Part shown: positions 32,234-42,157 of the stretch, piece by piece
How positions within the stretch are numbered: the first letter of the stretch is position 1
How the letters are laid out: each line of letters opens with the position of its first letter
DNA from: Thalassobellus sediminis
GTDB lineage: Bacteria; Bacteroidota; Bacteroidia; Flavobacteriales; Flavobacteriaceae
DNA: 64,000 bases
NCBI RefSeq assembly: GCF_044386045.1
Contig: NZ_JBISCD010000040.1
Coordinates: forward strand, 868,001-932,000
Direction of reading: 5' to 3'
Program-made: the position numbers and the translations under genes
The notes under the pieces: generated by a model
What the model saw: the letters and a program-made list of their open reading frames with translations, nothing else
Told to the model about the DNA's origin: nothing
The model's database searches: none

Positions 32234-34399
32234 ATGTTGAAGAGATATAGTTTATTAGCACTGGTAATGATAATGTTTAGCTTAAAGAGTTTTGCTAATG
32301 ATGGTTATAAGTTGTGGTTACAGTATGATATTATAAAGAACGAATCTTTAAGAAAAAATTATCAGTCTCATATTAAAAAATTAATACCTTTTGGTAATTC
32401 TGAAACAATAAAAATTGCTTTAAATGAATTAGAAAGAGGGCTTTCAGGTATGTTGGGTGAGAAGTACTTGTCTAAAATAAAGGAGAGTAATTCTAAAAAA
32501 TGTGTTTTAGTTTTTGGGTCTGAATCATCTTTAAATCGAGATGTTTCAAGTTTATTAGCGAAAGAGTTTAGTGAGATCAATGATGAAGGTTTTATTATTA
32601 AATCAATCACTTTAAAAGGAAAGAAGCAAATAGTTATTACAGGTAAAACAGATGTTGGTGTTTTATATGGTGTTTTTAACTTTTTAAGATTAATACAAAC
32701 AAATAAATCTATTGAAAATTTATCTATTGTAGATGCTCCTAAATTAAAAGTTAGGGTCTTAAACCATTGGGATAATTTAGATAGAACTGTAGAAAGAGGG
32801 TATTCAGGATCCTCAATTTGGGATTGGCATAAGTTACCAGATTATATAGACCAGCGTTATATAGATTATGCGAGAGCAAACGCGTCTATAGGTATTAACG
32901 GTACTGTGTTAAACAATGTAAATGCGAATGCACTTATTTTAACGCCTCATTATTTAGAGAAAGTTAAAGCTTTAGCAAATGTTTTTAGGCCTTATGGTAT
33001 TAAGGTATACTTAACAGCTCGTTTTTCTGCACCAATCGAGATTGGAGGTTTAAAAACAGCCGACCCACTAGATGCTGGTGTTATTAAATGGTGGAAAGAT
33101 AAAACTGCTGAAATCTATAAATCGATACCTAATTTTGGAGGCTTTTTAGTAAAAGCAAATTCTGAAGGGCAACCAGGACCTCAAAATTATGATAGAAATC
33201 ATGTAGATGGTGCTAATATGATGGCAGAAGCTTTAGCTCCTTTTGGAGGTATTGTTATGTGGAGAGCTTTTGTTTATTCAGAGCATGATGTAACAGATAG
33301 AGCAAAACAGGCTTACTCTGAGTTTGTGCCTTATGATGGACAATTTAAAGACAATGTACTTGTTCAAGTAAAAAATGGCGCGATTGATTTTCAACCTAGA
33401 GAACCTTTTCATCCTATGTTTGGTGCGATGCCAAAAACACCTTTAATGATGGAATTTCAAATTACCCAAGAGTATTTAGGGTGTAGTACACATGCTGTAT
33501 TTCTTCCTGCTTTATATGAAGAAGTTTTAAAAGCAGACACTTACCAAAAAGGGAAAGGCTCAACAGTTGCTAAAGATATTGATGGAACGCTTTATAATAA
33601 AAAGCTAACAGGAATGGCTGGTGTTAGTAATATTGGTACCGATAGAAACTGGACAGGTAATGTGTTTTTACAAGCTAACTGGTATGGTCTTGGAAGATTG
33701 GCATGGAATCCAAATCTGAGTTCTGAAGATATAGCAGACGAATGGGTACGAGAAACTTTTTCTAATAATGAAGGTTTTGTAAAACCAGTAAAGGAAATGA
33801 TGCTTAATTCTAGAGAAGCTGTTGTTAATTATATGACGCCTTTAGGTTTGCACCATATTATGGCAACGGGTCATCATTACGGTCCTGGTCCTTGGGTTTC
33901 TAATTTATCGAGACCAGAATGGAACCCGGTTTATTATCATAAAGCAGATTCTTTAGGAATTGGTTTCGACCGAACTTCGAAAGGAAGTAATGCCATCGAT
34001 CAATACGCACCAGAAGTGGCTAAAATGTTTAATAACATAGAAACATGTCCTGAAGAATATTTATTATGGTTCCATCATGTATCATGGGATTATAAATTGA
34101 AGAATGGCGAAAGCCTATGGAATGGAATGGCTTTAAAATATCAAGTAGGTGTTAATCAAATTCAAGCTATGATTAATACTTGGGATGCACAAGAAGCTTA
34201 TGTTGATTCTCAACGTTTTCAAGAAATGAAGATGTTGTTAAACATTCAATATAAAGAAGCAAAATGGTGGAGAGATGCCTGTTTACTATATTTTCAACAA
34301 TTTTCTAAAAAAGAATTGCCACAAGGCGTTGAAAAACCGACTCAAACATTAGACTATTTTAAATCGTTAGAATTTCCTTTTGCTCCAGGACACCATTAA
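32234..34399 (+). CDS. GH67 alpha-glucuronidase
   Basis: This 721-residue protein has a signal peptide (YSLLALVMIMFSLKSFA). The catalytic domain carries NSEGQPGP, GAIDFQPREPFHP and FQITQEYLG, which hold the residues equivalent to the acid Glu292 and bases Asp365/Glu393 of the Cellvibrio GH67 enzyme. The WDNLDRTVERGYSG segment is also typical. GH67 enzymes remove 4-O-methyl-glucuronic acid from the non-reducing end of short xylo-oligosaccharides. It is first of a six-gene operon. The ATG at 32234 is preferred to one at 32210, which would add eight residues before the signal peptide. A secreted or periplasmic place is likely. Confidence 0.94.
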   Translation: MLKRYSLLALVMIMFSLKSFANDGYKLWLQYDIIKNESLRKNYQSHIKKLIPFGNSETIKIALNELERGLSGMLGEKYLSKIKESNSKKCVLVFGSESSLNRDVSSLLAKEFSEINDEGFIIKSITLKGKKQIVITGKTDVGVLYGVFNFLRLIQTNKSIENLSIVDAPKLKVRVLNHWDNLDRTVERGYSGSSIWDWHKLPDYIDQRYIDYARANASIGINGTVLNNVNANALILTPHYLEKVKALANVFRPYGIKVYLTARFSAPIEIGGLKTADPLDAGVIKWWKDKTAEIYKSIPNFGGFLVKANSEGQPGPQNYDRNHVDGANMMAEALAPFGGIVMWRAFVYSEHDVTDRAKQAYSEFVPYDGQFKDNVLVQVKNGAIDFQPREPFHPMFGAMPKTPLMMEFQITQEYLGCSTHAVFLPALYEEVLKADTYQKGKGSTVAKDIDGTLYNKKLTGMAGVSNIGTDRNWTGNVFLQANWYGLGRLAWNPNLSSEDIADEWVRETFSNNEGFVKPVKEMMLNSREAVVNYMTPLGLHHIMATGHHYGPGPWVSNLSRPEWNPVYYHKADSLGIGFDRTSKGSNAIDQYAPEVAKMFNNIETCPEEYLLWFHHVSWDYKLKNGESLWNGMALKYQVGVNQIQAMINTWDAQEAYVDSQRFQEMKMLLNIQYKEAKWWRDACLLYFQQFSKKELPQGVEKPTQTLDYFKSLEFPFAPGHH

Positions 34400-34428
34400 T
34401 TTTAAGCTTTTAAAGAAATAAAAACTAA

Positions 34429-37329
34429 ATGAAAATTTTAAATAAAATTAGAGTTTTTTCTACTGTATTATTAATGTTATTAGTTACAATAACGAATAAT
34501 GCTCAAAGTATAAATACGAAGCAATATGTTATTAATGAGCAAGCTTTAGGAAGCTTTCCTTTAGCTTCAAATGGTAATGTTGCATCTATTTTAATAAGTG
34601 ATGATGATTTTGCTGGTGTAAAACGTGTTGCTGGGCATTTAAAAAATGATATTAAAAACGTAACGAATACCTTTCCAAATACTTTAGATGAAGAATTGCA
34701 AGTAGAAGACTATCTAGTTATTATTGGCACTTTAGGTAAAAGTAAAATTATCAATAGGTTAGTAACTGATGGTAAAATAGATAAAACAGGGCTTGAAGGT
34801 AAAAGGGAAAAATTCATAACGCAAATTATTGATAATCCGCTAACGGGTGTTAAAAAAGCATTGGTTATTGCTGGTTCAGATAAACGAGGAACCATCTATG
34901 GTATTTACGATCTTTCAAAACAAATAGGCGTGTCACCATGGTATTTCTGGGCAGATGTTCCTATTAAAAAACAAGCAGAATTACATGTGCTTCCAGGTAA
35001 TCACACTATGGGAGAACCTAAAGTAAAATACAGAGGTATTTTTATTAACGATGAAGCACCTGCATTAACCGGTTGGGCAGATGAAAATTATGGAGATCTT
35101 AATTCTAAGTTTTATGAGCAGGTATTTGAACTTATTCTTCGATTAAAAGGTAATTATTTGTGGCCAGCAATGTGGGGTAATGCCTTTAATGATGACGATC
35201 CTTTAAACCAATCTTTAGCAGATGAATATGGTATTGTAATGGGAACATCACACCATGAGCCTATGGTTCGGTCTCAGCAAGAGTGGAAGCGATATGGTAA
35301 AGGAGAATGGAATTATAACACTAATAAGGAGGGGCTTAATGATTTTTGGAGAAAGGGAATACAAAATATGGGTGATGCTGAATCGCTTGTAACTATTGGA
35401 ATGCGGGGTGATGGTGATGAACCTATGAGTGAAGAAACGGCTACTGATTTACTTGAAAGTATAGTAAAATCGCAAAGAGAAATTATTGAAGAAGTAACAG
35501 GTAAACCTGCAGACAAAACACCTCAAATTTGGGCACTTTATAAAGAAGTACAAGATTATTATGATAAAGGTATGCAAGTACCAGATGATGTTACATTGCT
35601 ACTTTGTGATGATAATTGGGGAAATTTAAGAAAGTTACCAAGTTTAAATGCTAAGCCTCGTAAAGGTGGCTATGGTATCTATTATCATTTTGATTATGTT
35701 GGTGGACCACGAAGTTATAAGTGGACAAACACAAACCAAATTGAACGTGTTTGGGAACAAATGCATTTGGCTTACAAACATGGCGTAGATGATGTTTGGA
35801 TTGTAAATGTTGGGGATATAAAACCCATGGAGTTTCCTGTTTCTTTCTTTTTAGATTATGCTTGGAATCCTGAAAAATGGGATGCAAATAATTTACAAGA
35901 TTATTATCACCAGTGGGCTAAAGATAATTTTGGTGGTCAGTTTACAGAAGACATAGCGAATCTTTTAAGACTTTACACAAAATATAATGCTCGTAAAACA
36001 CCTGAACTTTTAGATATTAATACATATAGTTTAATAGATTATAATGAAGCCGAAACGATTGTTAATGATTATAATGCATTAGTTGAAAAAGCTAAAGAAA
36101 TTAATGAACAATTAAAACCAGAATATAAAGACGCTTTTTATCAATTGGTGCTTTATCATGTTTTAGCAGGTGCGAATCTTAACGAATTATATGTTACCGT
36201 TGCTAGAAACAAGCTGTATGCAGAACAAGGAAGGGCTTCAACTAATTTAGAAGCTGAAAAAGTTAAAGACTTATTTAATAAAGTAGCTGAATTTGATAAC
36301 CATTATAATAAAGTAATGTCTAATGGCAAATGGAATCACATGATGTCTCAAGCATATATTGGAGCTACAAATTGGAGAGCACCATCTAAAAACATAATGC
36401 CTGAAACAAAAACCATAGAACTATCAAGCAATTCTGAAGTTGGTGTTGCTGTGGAAGGTTCTAAAAAATGGTGGCCAAATGCAACAGAAGAAACTATTCT
36501 TCCAACCTTTATTTCTTTCGAAAATAATACATTCTATTTTGATGTTTTTAATAAAGGAACTGAATCTTTTTGTTTTAAAATAAAGTCTAAATCTAAGTGG
36601 TTAATTTTTTCTAAAATAAAAGGGACTATAGATAAAGAAGAAAGAATTAAGGTCACTATAGATTGGGGAAAAGCACCTATAGGATTACATAAAACATCCT
36701 TTATTGTTAAGGCGAATAAAAAATCTATACCTGTTTTTGTTCAAACGAATAATGTTGATTTAAAAGAGGCTAAAGGTTTTGTTGAAAATAATGGTTTTAT
36801 AGCAATTGATGCCATTCATTTTTCAAATAAATCCGTATCGGAAACATTTAAATGGGTTGTTGTTGATAATCTTGGTAAAACGGGTTCTTCTATAATATCA
36901 TTACCAATAGAAAAAGGTAGAGTTGTATTAAATGAAAACGCTCCTAAGTTATCTTATAATGTTAATTTCCAAACAATAGGTACTGTAAAAGTACACATGT
37001 ATTTTTCACCAACTATTAATTATGCTAATAGAGAAGGTCTGTATTATGGTTTATCCTTCGACAAAGAAAAACCTATTCAAATAAATTACGATTCAGATCC
37101 AAATATTTTTAATTATAACGGAAAAGTACCAAGCAATTGGCATACAAATGTTTCAGATAAGATTAAAGTTATTACTACTGAATTTGAAATTGATAAAGCA
37201 GGAAATCATACCCTAAATTATTATAGAGTTGATGAAGGTTTAGTGCTTCAAAAAATAATTATAGAAACGGAAAGCAGTCATTTAAAGGACACTTATTTAG
37301 GTCCTAAGCAAAGCTTTAAAAAGAATTAA
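34429..37329 (+). CDS. GH115 xylan alpha-1,2-glucuronidase (first copy)
   Basis: This 966-residue protein has a signal peptide (VLLMLLVTITNNAQ) and all the GH115 landmarks: KRGTIYGIYDLSKQIGVSPW, KVKYRGIFINDEAPA, GTSHHEPM, TIGMRGDGDEPMSEE and DDVWIVNVGDIKPMEFP, followed by C-terminal beta-sandwich domains. GH115 removes (4-O-methyl)glucuronic acid from internal xylose residues of polymeric glucuronoxylan, complementing GH67, which needs chain ends. It lies 29 bases after GH67 and 2 bases before a GH10 gene. A second GH115 (57367-60255) has the same domain order but clearly diverged sequence. Confidence 0.94.
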   Translation: MKILNKIRVFSTVLLMLLVTITNNAQSINTKQYVINEQALGSFPLASNGNVASILISDDDFAGVKRVAGHLKNDIKNVTNTFPNTLDEELQVEDYLVIIGTLGKSKIINRLVTDGKIDKTGLEGKREKFITQIIDNPLTGVKKALVIAGSDKRGTIYGIYDLSKQIGVSPWYFWADVPIKKQAELHVLPGNHTMGEPKVKYRGIFINDEAPALTGWADENYGDLNSKFYEQVFELILRLKGNYLWPAMWGNAFNDDDPLNQSLADEYGIVMGTSHHEPMVRSQQEWKRYGKGEWNYNTNKEGLNDFWRKGIQNMGDAESLVTIGMRGDGDEPMSEETATDLLESIVKSQREIIEEVTGKPADKTPQIWALYKEVQDYYDKGMQVPDDVTLLLCDDNWGNLRKLPSLNAKPRKGGYGIYYHFDYVGGPRSYKWTNTNQIERVWEQMHLAYKHGVDDVWIVNVGDIKPMEFPVSFFLDYAWNPEKWDANNLQDYYHQWAKDNFGGQFTEDIANLLRLYTKYNARKTPELLDINTYSLIDYNEAETIVNDYNALVEKAKEINEQLKPEYKDAFYQLVLYHVLAGANLNELYVTVARNKLYAEQGRASTNLEAEKVKDLFNKVAEFDNHYNKVMSNGKWNHMMSQAYIGATNWRAPSKNIMPETKTIELSSNSEVGVAVEGSKKWWPNATEETILPTFISFENNTFYFDVFNKGTESFCFKIKSKSKWLIFSKIKGTIDKEERIKVTIDWGKAPIGLHKTSFIVKANKKSIPVFVQTNNVDLKEAKGFVENNGFIAIDAIHFSNKSVSETFKWVVVDNLGKTGSSIISLPIEKGRVVLNENAPKLSYNVNFQTIGTVKVHMYFSPTINYANREGLYYGLSFDKEKPIQINYDSDPNIFNYNGKVPSNWHTNVSDKIKVITTEFEIDKAGNHTLNYYRVDEGLVLQKIIIETESSHLKDTYLGPKQSFKKN

Positions 37330-37331
37330 AA

Positions 37332-38447
37332 ATGAGTGAAATATTAAAATATATAACACTGATTGTTTTACTGGCTTTTATGAGTTGTAGTAAATCAGAA
37401 GACGATGATACTATCAGTACACCTGAACCTACTCCAGCTCCTATGCCTACAATAACATTAAAGGAAGCTGCAAATTTCCCAATAGGAAATACTGTTTCTG
37501 AAAGTACTCTAGCATCTAGTAGTAATAATTATTTTAGAACCTTGTTAAACAAAGAATTTAATAGTATTACTGCTGGTAATGACATGAAAATGTATAAGTT
37601 TTTTAAAGGCCCAAATAATTATGATTGGAGTTCTGGAGATGCTATTGTTACGTATGCAAAAGCAAACGGATTACGGGTTCATGGGCATACATTAATTTGG
37701 CATCCTTCATATGCTATTCCAGATTGGTTAGAAAATTTCGGGGGCACTGATGCTGAGTTTGAAGCGCACATAGAAGCATATATTAAAGCTGCAGTTTCTC
37801 ATTTTGCTGAAGCAACTTTTGCCGATGGAACTCCTGTTTTAGAAAGTTGGGATGTTGTTAACGAAGCATTTACTTCAGATGCAGAAGCTGCTCCTTTTCA
37901 TAAAAGAATTGGACCTGATTATGTTGAAAAATGTTTTAAATGGGCACGTGAAGCCGACGACAAAGTGAAGTTGTTTTATAACGATTATAACTTAGGTAGC
38001 GATAGCTCTAAAGCAGGTAAAGTTATAAATATGGTTAATGATTTTAAAGCAAATTCAGTACCCATTGATGGTATTGGCATGCAAATGCATATAGATTATC
38101 AGTATCCTGGGTTACAATCCTTAAAATCGAATGTAACTAAACTAGCTAATACAGGGCTTTTAATTCATTTTTCTGAAGTAGATATGACTGTGAATAAAGA
38201 TAAAGTTTTAACGCGTCTCACAACAGAAAGATCAAATGCTCAAAAAGAAAGATACAAACAAATGGCAATCATATATAAAACCATTCCAGAGGCTCAACAA
38301 TTTGGAATTACCTTTTGGGGCATGAGAGACACCGATAGTTGGTTGCTAGATTTTTACGATAACCCAAAAGAATGGCCATTATTATTCGATTCAGGATACA
38401 ATTATAAACCGGCAATATTTGGTTTCTTAGATGGTTTAACTAATTAA
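37332..38447 (+). CDS. GH10 endo-beta-1,4-xylanase lipoprotein (first copy)
   Basis: This 371-residue lipoprotein has the lipobox LAFMSC near residue 19, an acidic patch (SEDDD) typical of Bacteroidota surface-export signals, and a Pro/Thr linker (STPEPTPAPMPT). The GH10 barrel has HGHTLIWH, the acid/base Glu in SWDVVNEAF (about 180) and the nucleophile Glu in HFSEVDM (about 281). It cuts xylan backbones, probably on the outer cell surface. It begins 2 bases after GH115 and is followed 7 bases later by another GH10, with which it shares only family motifs. Confidence 0.94.
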   Translation: MSEILKYITLIVLLAFMSCSKSEDDDTISTPEPTPAPMPTITLKEAANFPIGNTVSESTLASSSNNYFRTLLNKEFNSITAGNDMKMYKFFKGPNNYDWSSGDAIVTYAKANGLRVHGHTLIWHPSYAIPDWLENFGGTDAEFEAHIEAYIKAAVSHFAEATFADGTPVLESWDVVNEAFTSDAEAAPFHKRIGPDYVEKCFKWAREADDKVKLFYNDYNLGSDSSKAGKVINMVNDFKANSVPIDGIGMQMHIDYQYPGLQSLKSNVTKLANTGLLIHFSEVDMTVNKDKVLTRLTTERSNAQKERYKQMAIIYKTIPEAQQFGITFWGMRDTDSWLLDFYDNPKEWPLLFDSGYNYKPAIFGFLDGLTN

Positions 38448-38454
38448 ATAAAAA

Positions 38455-39585
38455 ATGAAAAAAACAAAACCCTTTTTAGTTGTTATAGCTATACTACTAT
38501 TAGTAATAAGCTGTAAAAAAGTTGATGAAGTAAAACCTGTAAAAGTTGTTTCTTTAAAAAATGAGTTTAAAGAAAATTTCTATATAGGAGTTGCTATAAA
38601 TGAAAGCCAAATAGAAGAACAAGATTCTTTAGAAACTGCATTAATTTCAAAGGAATTCAACAGTATTACTGCCGAAAATATTATGAAGTCCATGTTTATC
38701 CATCCCAAAAAGGATACATTCGATTTTATACTAACCGATAAATATGTAGCCTTTGGAAAAAAGAACGATATGTTTATACATGGTCACACCTTAATCTGGC
38801 ATAGCCAATTAGCGCCATGGTTTAAAGCAATAAAAGATAGTACAGAAATGAGTTCTACTATGGAAAACCATATAAAGACCATTGTGAGTAGATTTAAAGG
38901 AAAAATAAATTCTTGGGATGTTGTAAATGAAGCATTAAATGAAGATGGTACTTTAAGAAAGTCTGTTTTTTTAGATACTTATGGTGAAGATTATTTGGCT
39001 CAAGCTTTTAAATTGGCATCAGAAGCAGATCCAAATACAGATTTATATTATAACGATTATAATATGACAAGTACTGATAAAAGAAACGGTGCTATAAAGA
39101 TGGTAAAACGTATTCTTGATAAAGGAATAAAAGTAGATGGTATTGGTATGCAAGGACATTGGAGTTTAGATTCTCCATCGATAGAAGTTATTGAAGAAAG
39201 TATTTTAGCATATGCAGATCTTGGAGTAAAAGTTGCCATTACTGAACTCGACATTAATTTACTGCCTAGTCCATGGGATTTGGTAGGAGCCGAAATAAGT
39301 CAAAAGTTTGAAAACAGTGAAAAAATGAACCCTTATACCAAAAGTGTTCCAGACTCCATTCAAACTAAATTCACAAAACGTTATCAAGATATTTTTAAAT
39401 TGTTTTTAAAACATCAAGATAAGATTAGTAGAGTGACTTTTTGGGGGTTAAGCGATAAAGATACTTGGTTAAATGACTGGCCTATTGAAGGGCGTACAAA
39501 TTATCCAATGGTTTTTGACAGACAGTTAAAAACCAAAAAAGCATATGATAGTATTTTGTCATTAAAAAAAGAACCAACTAACTAG
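38455..39585 (+). CDS. GH10 endo-beta-1,4-xylanase lipoprotein (second copy)
   Basis: This 376-residue lipoprotein has the lipobox LLVISC near residue 21, followed by KKVDE. The GH10 catalytic set is complete: HGHTLIWHSQ, acid/base Glu in SWDVVNEAL (about 157) and nucleophile Glu in AITELDIN (about 264). It lacks the acidic stretch after the lipid-bearing cysteine seen in the neighbouring GH10, so it may face the periplasm while the first copy faces outward. That division is inference. It likely shortens imported xylo-oligosaccharides. Confidence 0.93.
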   Translation: MKKTKPFLVVIAILLLVISCKKVDEVKPVKVVSLKNEFKENFYIGVAINESQIEEQDSLETALISKEFNSITAENIMKSMFIHPKKDTFDFILTDKYVAFGKKNDMFIHGHTLIWHSQLAPWFKAIKDSTEMSSTMENHIKTIVSRFKGKINSWDVVNEALNEDGTLRKSVFLDTYGEDYLAQAFKLASEADPNTDLYYNDYNMTSTDKRNGAIKMVKRILDKGIKVDGIGMQGHWSLDSPSIEVIEESILAYADLGVKVAITELDINLLPSPWDLVGAEISQKFENSEKMNPYTKSVPDSIQTKFTKRYQDIFKLFLKHQDKISRVTFWGLSDKDTWLNDWPIEGRTNYPMVFDRQLKTKKAYDSILSLKKEPTN

Positions 39586-39601
39586 ATATATACAAGGACA
39601 T

Positions 39602-41056
39602 ATGAATTCAACTTCTCAAAAACTATCCATAAAAGAAAAAATTGGATATAGCTTAGGCGATCTCGCTGCAAATTTGGTTTTCCAAACCTTAATGACCTAT
39701 CTGGCATATTTTTATACAGATATTTATGGACTTGAAGCAAATCATGCTTCTGCAATTATGTTAACCGTTGGTCTTATTGCTGCATTTGGGTTTAATCCAA
39801 TAATAGGAGCCATTGCAGATAGAACCAATTCTAAATGGGGAAAGTTTAGACCTTGGATTTTATGGACAGCCATTCCTCTTGGAGTTATTGCATTATTAGC
39901 TTTTAGTACACCTGATTTTGAGTATAAAGGAAAAGTAATTTATGCTGTAGTAACATACACTTTATTATTACTATTATATGCGGCTAATAATTTACCGTAT
40001 TCTGCTTTAAGTGGTGTAATTACAGGCGATATGGCAGATAGAAATAGTTTATCATCTTATCGTTTTGTAGCCGTAATGTTTGCACAATTTTTTGTGCAAG
40101 TATTTATGTTGCCAATTATTGAATCTGCTGGAGGTGGAGATAAAGCTGTAGGTATTGAAATTGTAATGACATGGTTAGCTATTATAGGCACTGTTATGTT
40201 AATTATTACATTTTTAACTACAAAAGAGCGTATTGTACCAACACCAGAACAAAAATCGAGTATTAAAGAAGATTTAGGCGATTTATTTAAAAACAAACCA
40301 TGGGTTATTATTCTTATTGTTACAACATTAGTTTTTGTAACACTTGCTATGAAAGGAGGCTCGTATGTTTATTACTTCGAGAATTATGTTAGTGAAGAAA
40401 AATTAACACATTTTATTCAACCTATTTTAGATTTCCTGTCATCTATTGGAATTAATTTCTTTGGAGAAAACCCTGTATCAGCTGGATTTGGATTATTTAA
40501 CGCAGGAGGTATTATTTTTATGATTGTTGGTATAACACTTTCAAAAAAATATGCAGACAAGTACGGAAAAAGAGATGTTTTTAGAGTGGCTCTATTTATT
40601 TCAACGTTGTTTATTATAGCCTTTTATTTTTTCTCTACCGAATCTGTAGAATTAATCTTTGTTTCACAAATATTACATGGTTTTTTCTATGGTCTTACTA
40701 TACCCTTATTATGGGCTATGATTGCGGATGTGGCGGATTATTCTGAATGGAAAAATAACCGTAGAGCTACGGCCATTATTTTTTCTGCAATGATGGTGGG
40801 TTTAAAAGGCGGTTTAAGCATAGGAAGCGCTTTGTTAACTTGGATTCTAGGCTTATATGGATATGTAACAAAAGAGGCTGCAATTGCTGGAGAAGTAATT
40901 ACACAACCAGATACAGCTATTCAGGGAACAAAAATGTTAGTAAGTATATATCCTGCAATTCCATTTTTAATATGTGTAGGCTTGTTATTTCTTTATGAAA
41001 TTAATAAGAAAATGGAAGTACAAATAGAAAGTGATTTAAAAGAAAGAAGAAATTAA
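39602..41056 (+). CDS. GPH-family (MFS) xylo-oligosaccharide:cation symporter
   Basis: This 484-residue protein has about twelve membrane helices. The opening IGYSLGDLAANLVFQTLMTY and the loop RTNSKWGKFRPWILW are hallmarks of the glycoside-pentoside-hexuronide transporter family (XynT/MelB type). A loop of extra residues between helices 6 and 7 (about 220-300) is as in the family. It should bring xylose oligomers or glucuronic acid-decorated xylosides across the inner membrane with a cation. It lies between GH10 and a cytoplasmic GH43, consistent with the import of intact small oligosaccharides. Confidence 0.9.
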   Translation: MNSTSQKLSIKEKIGYSLGDLAANLVFQTLMTYLAYFYTDIYGLEANHASAIMLTVGLIAAFGFNPIIGAIADRTNSKWGKFRPWILWTAIPLGVIALLAFSTPDFEYKGKVIYAVVTYTLLLLLYAANNLPYSALSGVITGDMADRNSLSSYRFVAVMFAQFFVQVFMLPIIESAGGGDKAVGIEIVMTWLAIIGTVMLIITFLTTKERIVPTPEQKSSIKEDLGDLFKNKPWVIILIVTTLVFVTLAMKGGSYVYYFENYVSEEKLTHFIQPILDFLSSIGINFFGENPVSAGFGLFNAGGIIFMIVGITLSKKYADKYGKRDVFRVALFISTLFIIAFYFFSTESVELIFVSQILHGFFYGLTIPLLWAMIADVADYSEWKNNRRATAIIFSAMMVGLKGGLSIGSALLTWILGLYGYVTKEAAIAGEVITQPDTAIQGTKMLVSIYPAIPFLICVGLLFLYEINKKMEVQIESDLKERRN

Positions 41057-41068
41057 AAGAATATAATT

Positions 41069-42094
41069 ATGCCAGAAGATAGTATTGAAGAAATTGATTT
41101 TAATGAATTAAATAATAAAGCTATTTCTCAACCATTAGTTACACATATGTATACTGCAGATCCGTCTGCTCATGTTTTTAATGGTAAGATTTATATTTAT
41201 CCATCGCACGATATTGATGCAGGAATCCCTTTTAATGATAATGGCGACCATTTTGGTATGGAAGATTATCATGTTATTTCTATGGACTCTATTGAGAGTG
41301 ATGCTGTAGATAATGGCGTTGCCTTACATGTAAAAGACGTAGCATGGGCAGAAAGACAAATGTGGGCTCCAGATGCGGCACATAAGGGAGGGAAATATTA
41401 CTTGTTTTTTCCAGCCAGAAACAAAGAAGGGTTTTTTCAAATTGGGGTAGCTGTAGGAGATTCTCCAATTGGTCCTTTTGTTGCACAACCTAAAGCCATC
41501 AAAGGAAGTTATAGTATAGATCCTGCTGTTTTTGAAGATGAAGATGGTAGTTACTACATGTATTTTGGAGGACTTTGGGGAGGTCAACTTCAAAAATATA
41601 GAAATAATATATTTAATGAAGATAATGAGTTACCTAAGCCAGAAGAACCTGCATTGCTACCTTTGGTTGCTAAATTAGCAGATGATTTATTAGAGTTTTC
41701 TGAAGACGTAAAAGAAGTTCAGATTTTAGATGAAAATGGCAAATTGTTACTAGAAGGAGATAATGACCGTCGCTTTTTTGAAGCGTCTTGGTTGCATAAA
41801 TATAAAGGGAAATACTATTTCTCTTATTCAACAGGCGATACTCATTTTATTTGTTACGCCATTGGAGACAGTCCTTATGGACCATTTACGTATACAGGAA
41901 GAATTTTAAATCCTGTTGTTGGTTGGACATCGCATCATTCTATTTGTGAAGTAGAAGGGAAGTGGTATTTGTTTTATCATGACTCTAGTTTATCTGAAGG
42001 TGTTACGCATTTGCGTTCGGTAAAAGTTGCTGAAATAACCTATAATGATGATGGTACTATAAATACATTAAACCCTTATAGTAAGATGTCTTAA
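41069..42094 (+). CDS. Cytoplasmic GH43, beta-xylosidase/arabinofuranosidase type
   Basis: This 341-residue protein has no signal peptide. The GH43 propeller shows the base Asp in YTADPSAHVFNGKIYIYPSHD (residues about 29-49), the modulating Asp in SIDPAVFEDEDG (about 150) and the acid Glu in RRFFEASWLH (about 235). The overall layout matches the subfamily often found beside GPH transporters in xylan operons. It probably hydrolyses xylobiose or arabinosyl-xylose after import, the final cytoplasmic step. It closes the six-gene plus-strand operon 12 bases after the transporter. Confidence 0.9.
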   Translation: MPEDSIEEIDFNELNNKAISQPLVTHMYTADPSAHVFNGKIYIYPSHDIDAGIPFNDNGDHFGMEDYHVISMDSIESDAVDNGVALHVKDVAWAERQMWAPDAAHKGGKYYLFFPARNKEGFFQIGVAVGDSPIGPFVAQPKAIKGSYSIDPAVFEDEDGSYYMYFGGLWGGQLQKYRNNIFNEDNELPKPEEPALLPLVAKLADDLLEFSEDVKEVQILDENGKLLLEGDNDRRFFEASWLHKYKGKYYFSYSTGDTHFICYAIGDSPYGPFTYTGRILNPVVGWTSHHSICEVEGKWYLFYHDSSLSEGVTHLRSVKVAEITYNDDGTINTLNPYSKMS

Positions 42095-42157
42095 TTTGAA
42101 TATTGTTTTTTTAAAAGTATTCTAAATATATTTATAATTAATTTCATTTTTTTGAAT

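Noticed and set aside
35070..35085. AACCGGTT inside GH115 as another LacI-type site
   Set aside because: The flanks (TTAACCGGTTGG) lack the outer GC pairs of the locus palindrome, and it lies deep in coding sequence.
37332..39585. The two GH10 genes as a recent tandem duplication
   Set aside because: They share only family motifs; lipobox regions, linkers and loop lengths differ, so any duplication is old or the genes came separately.
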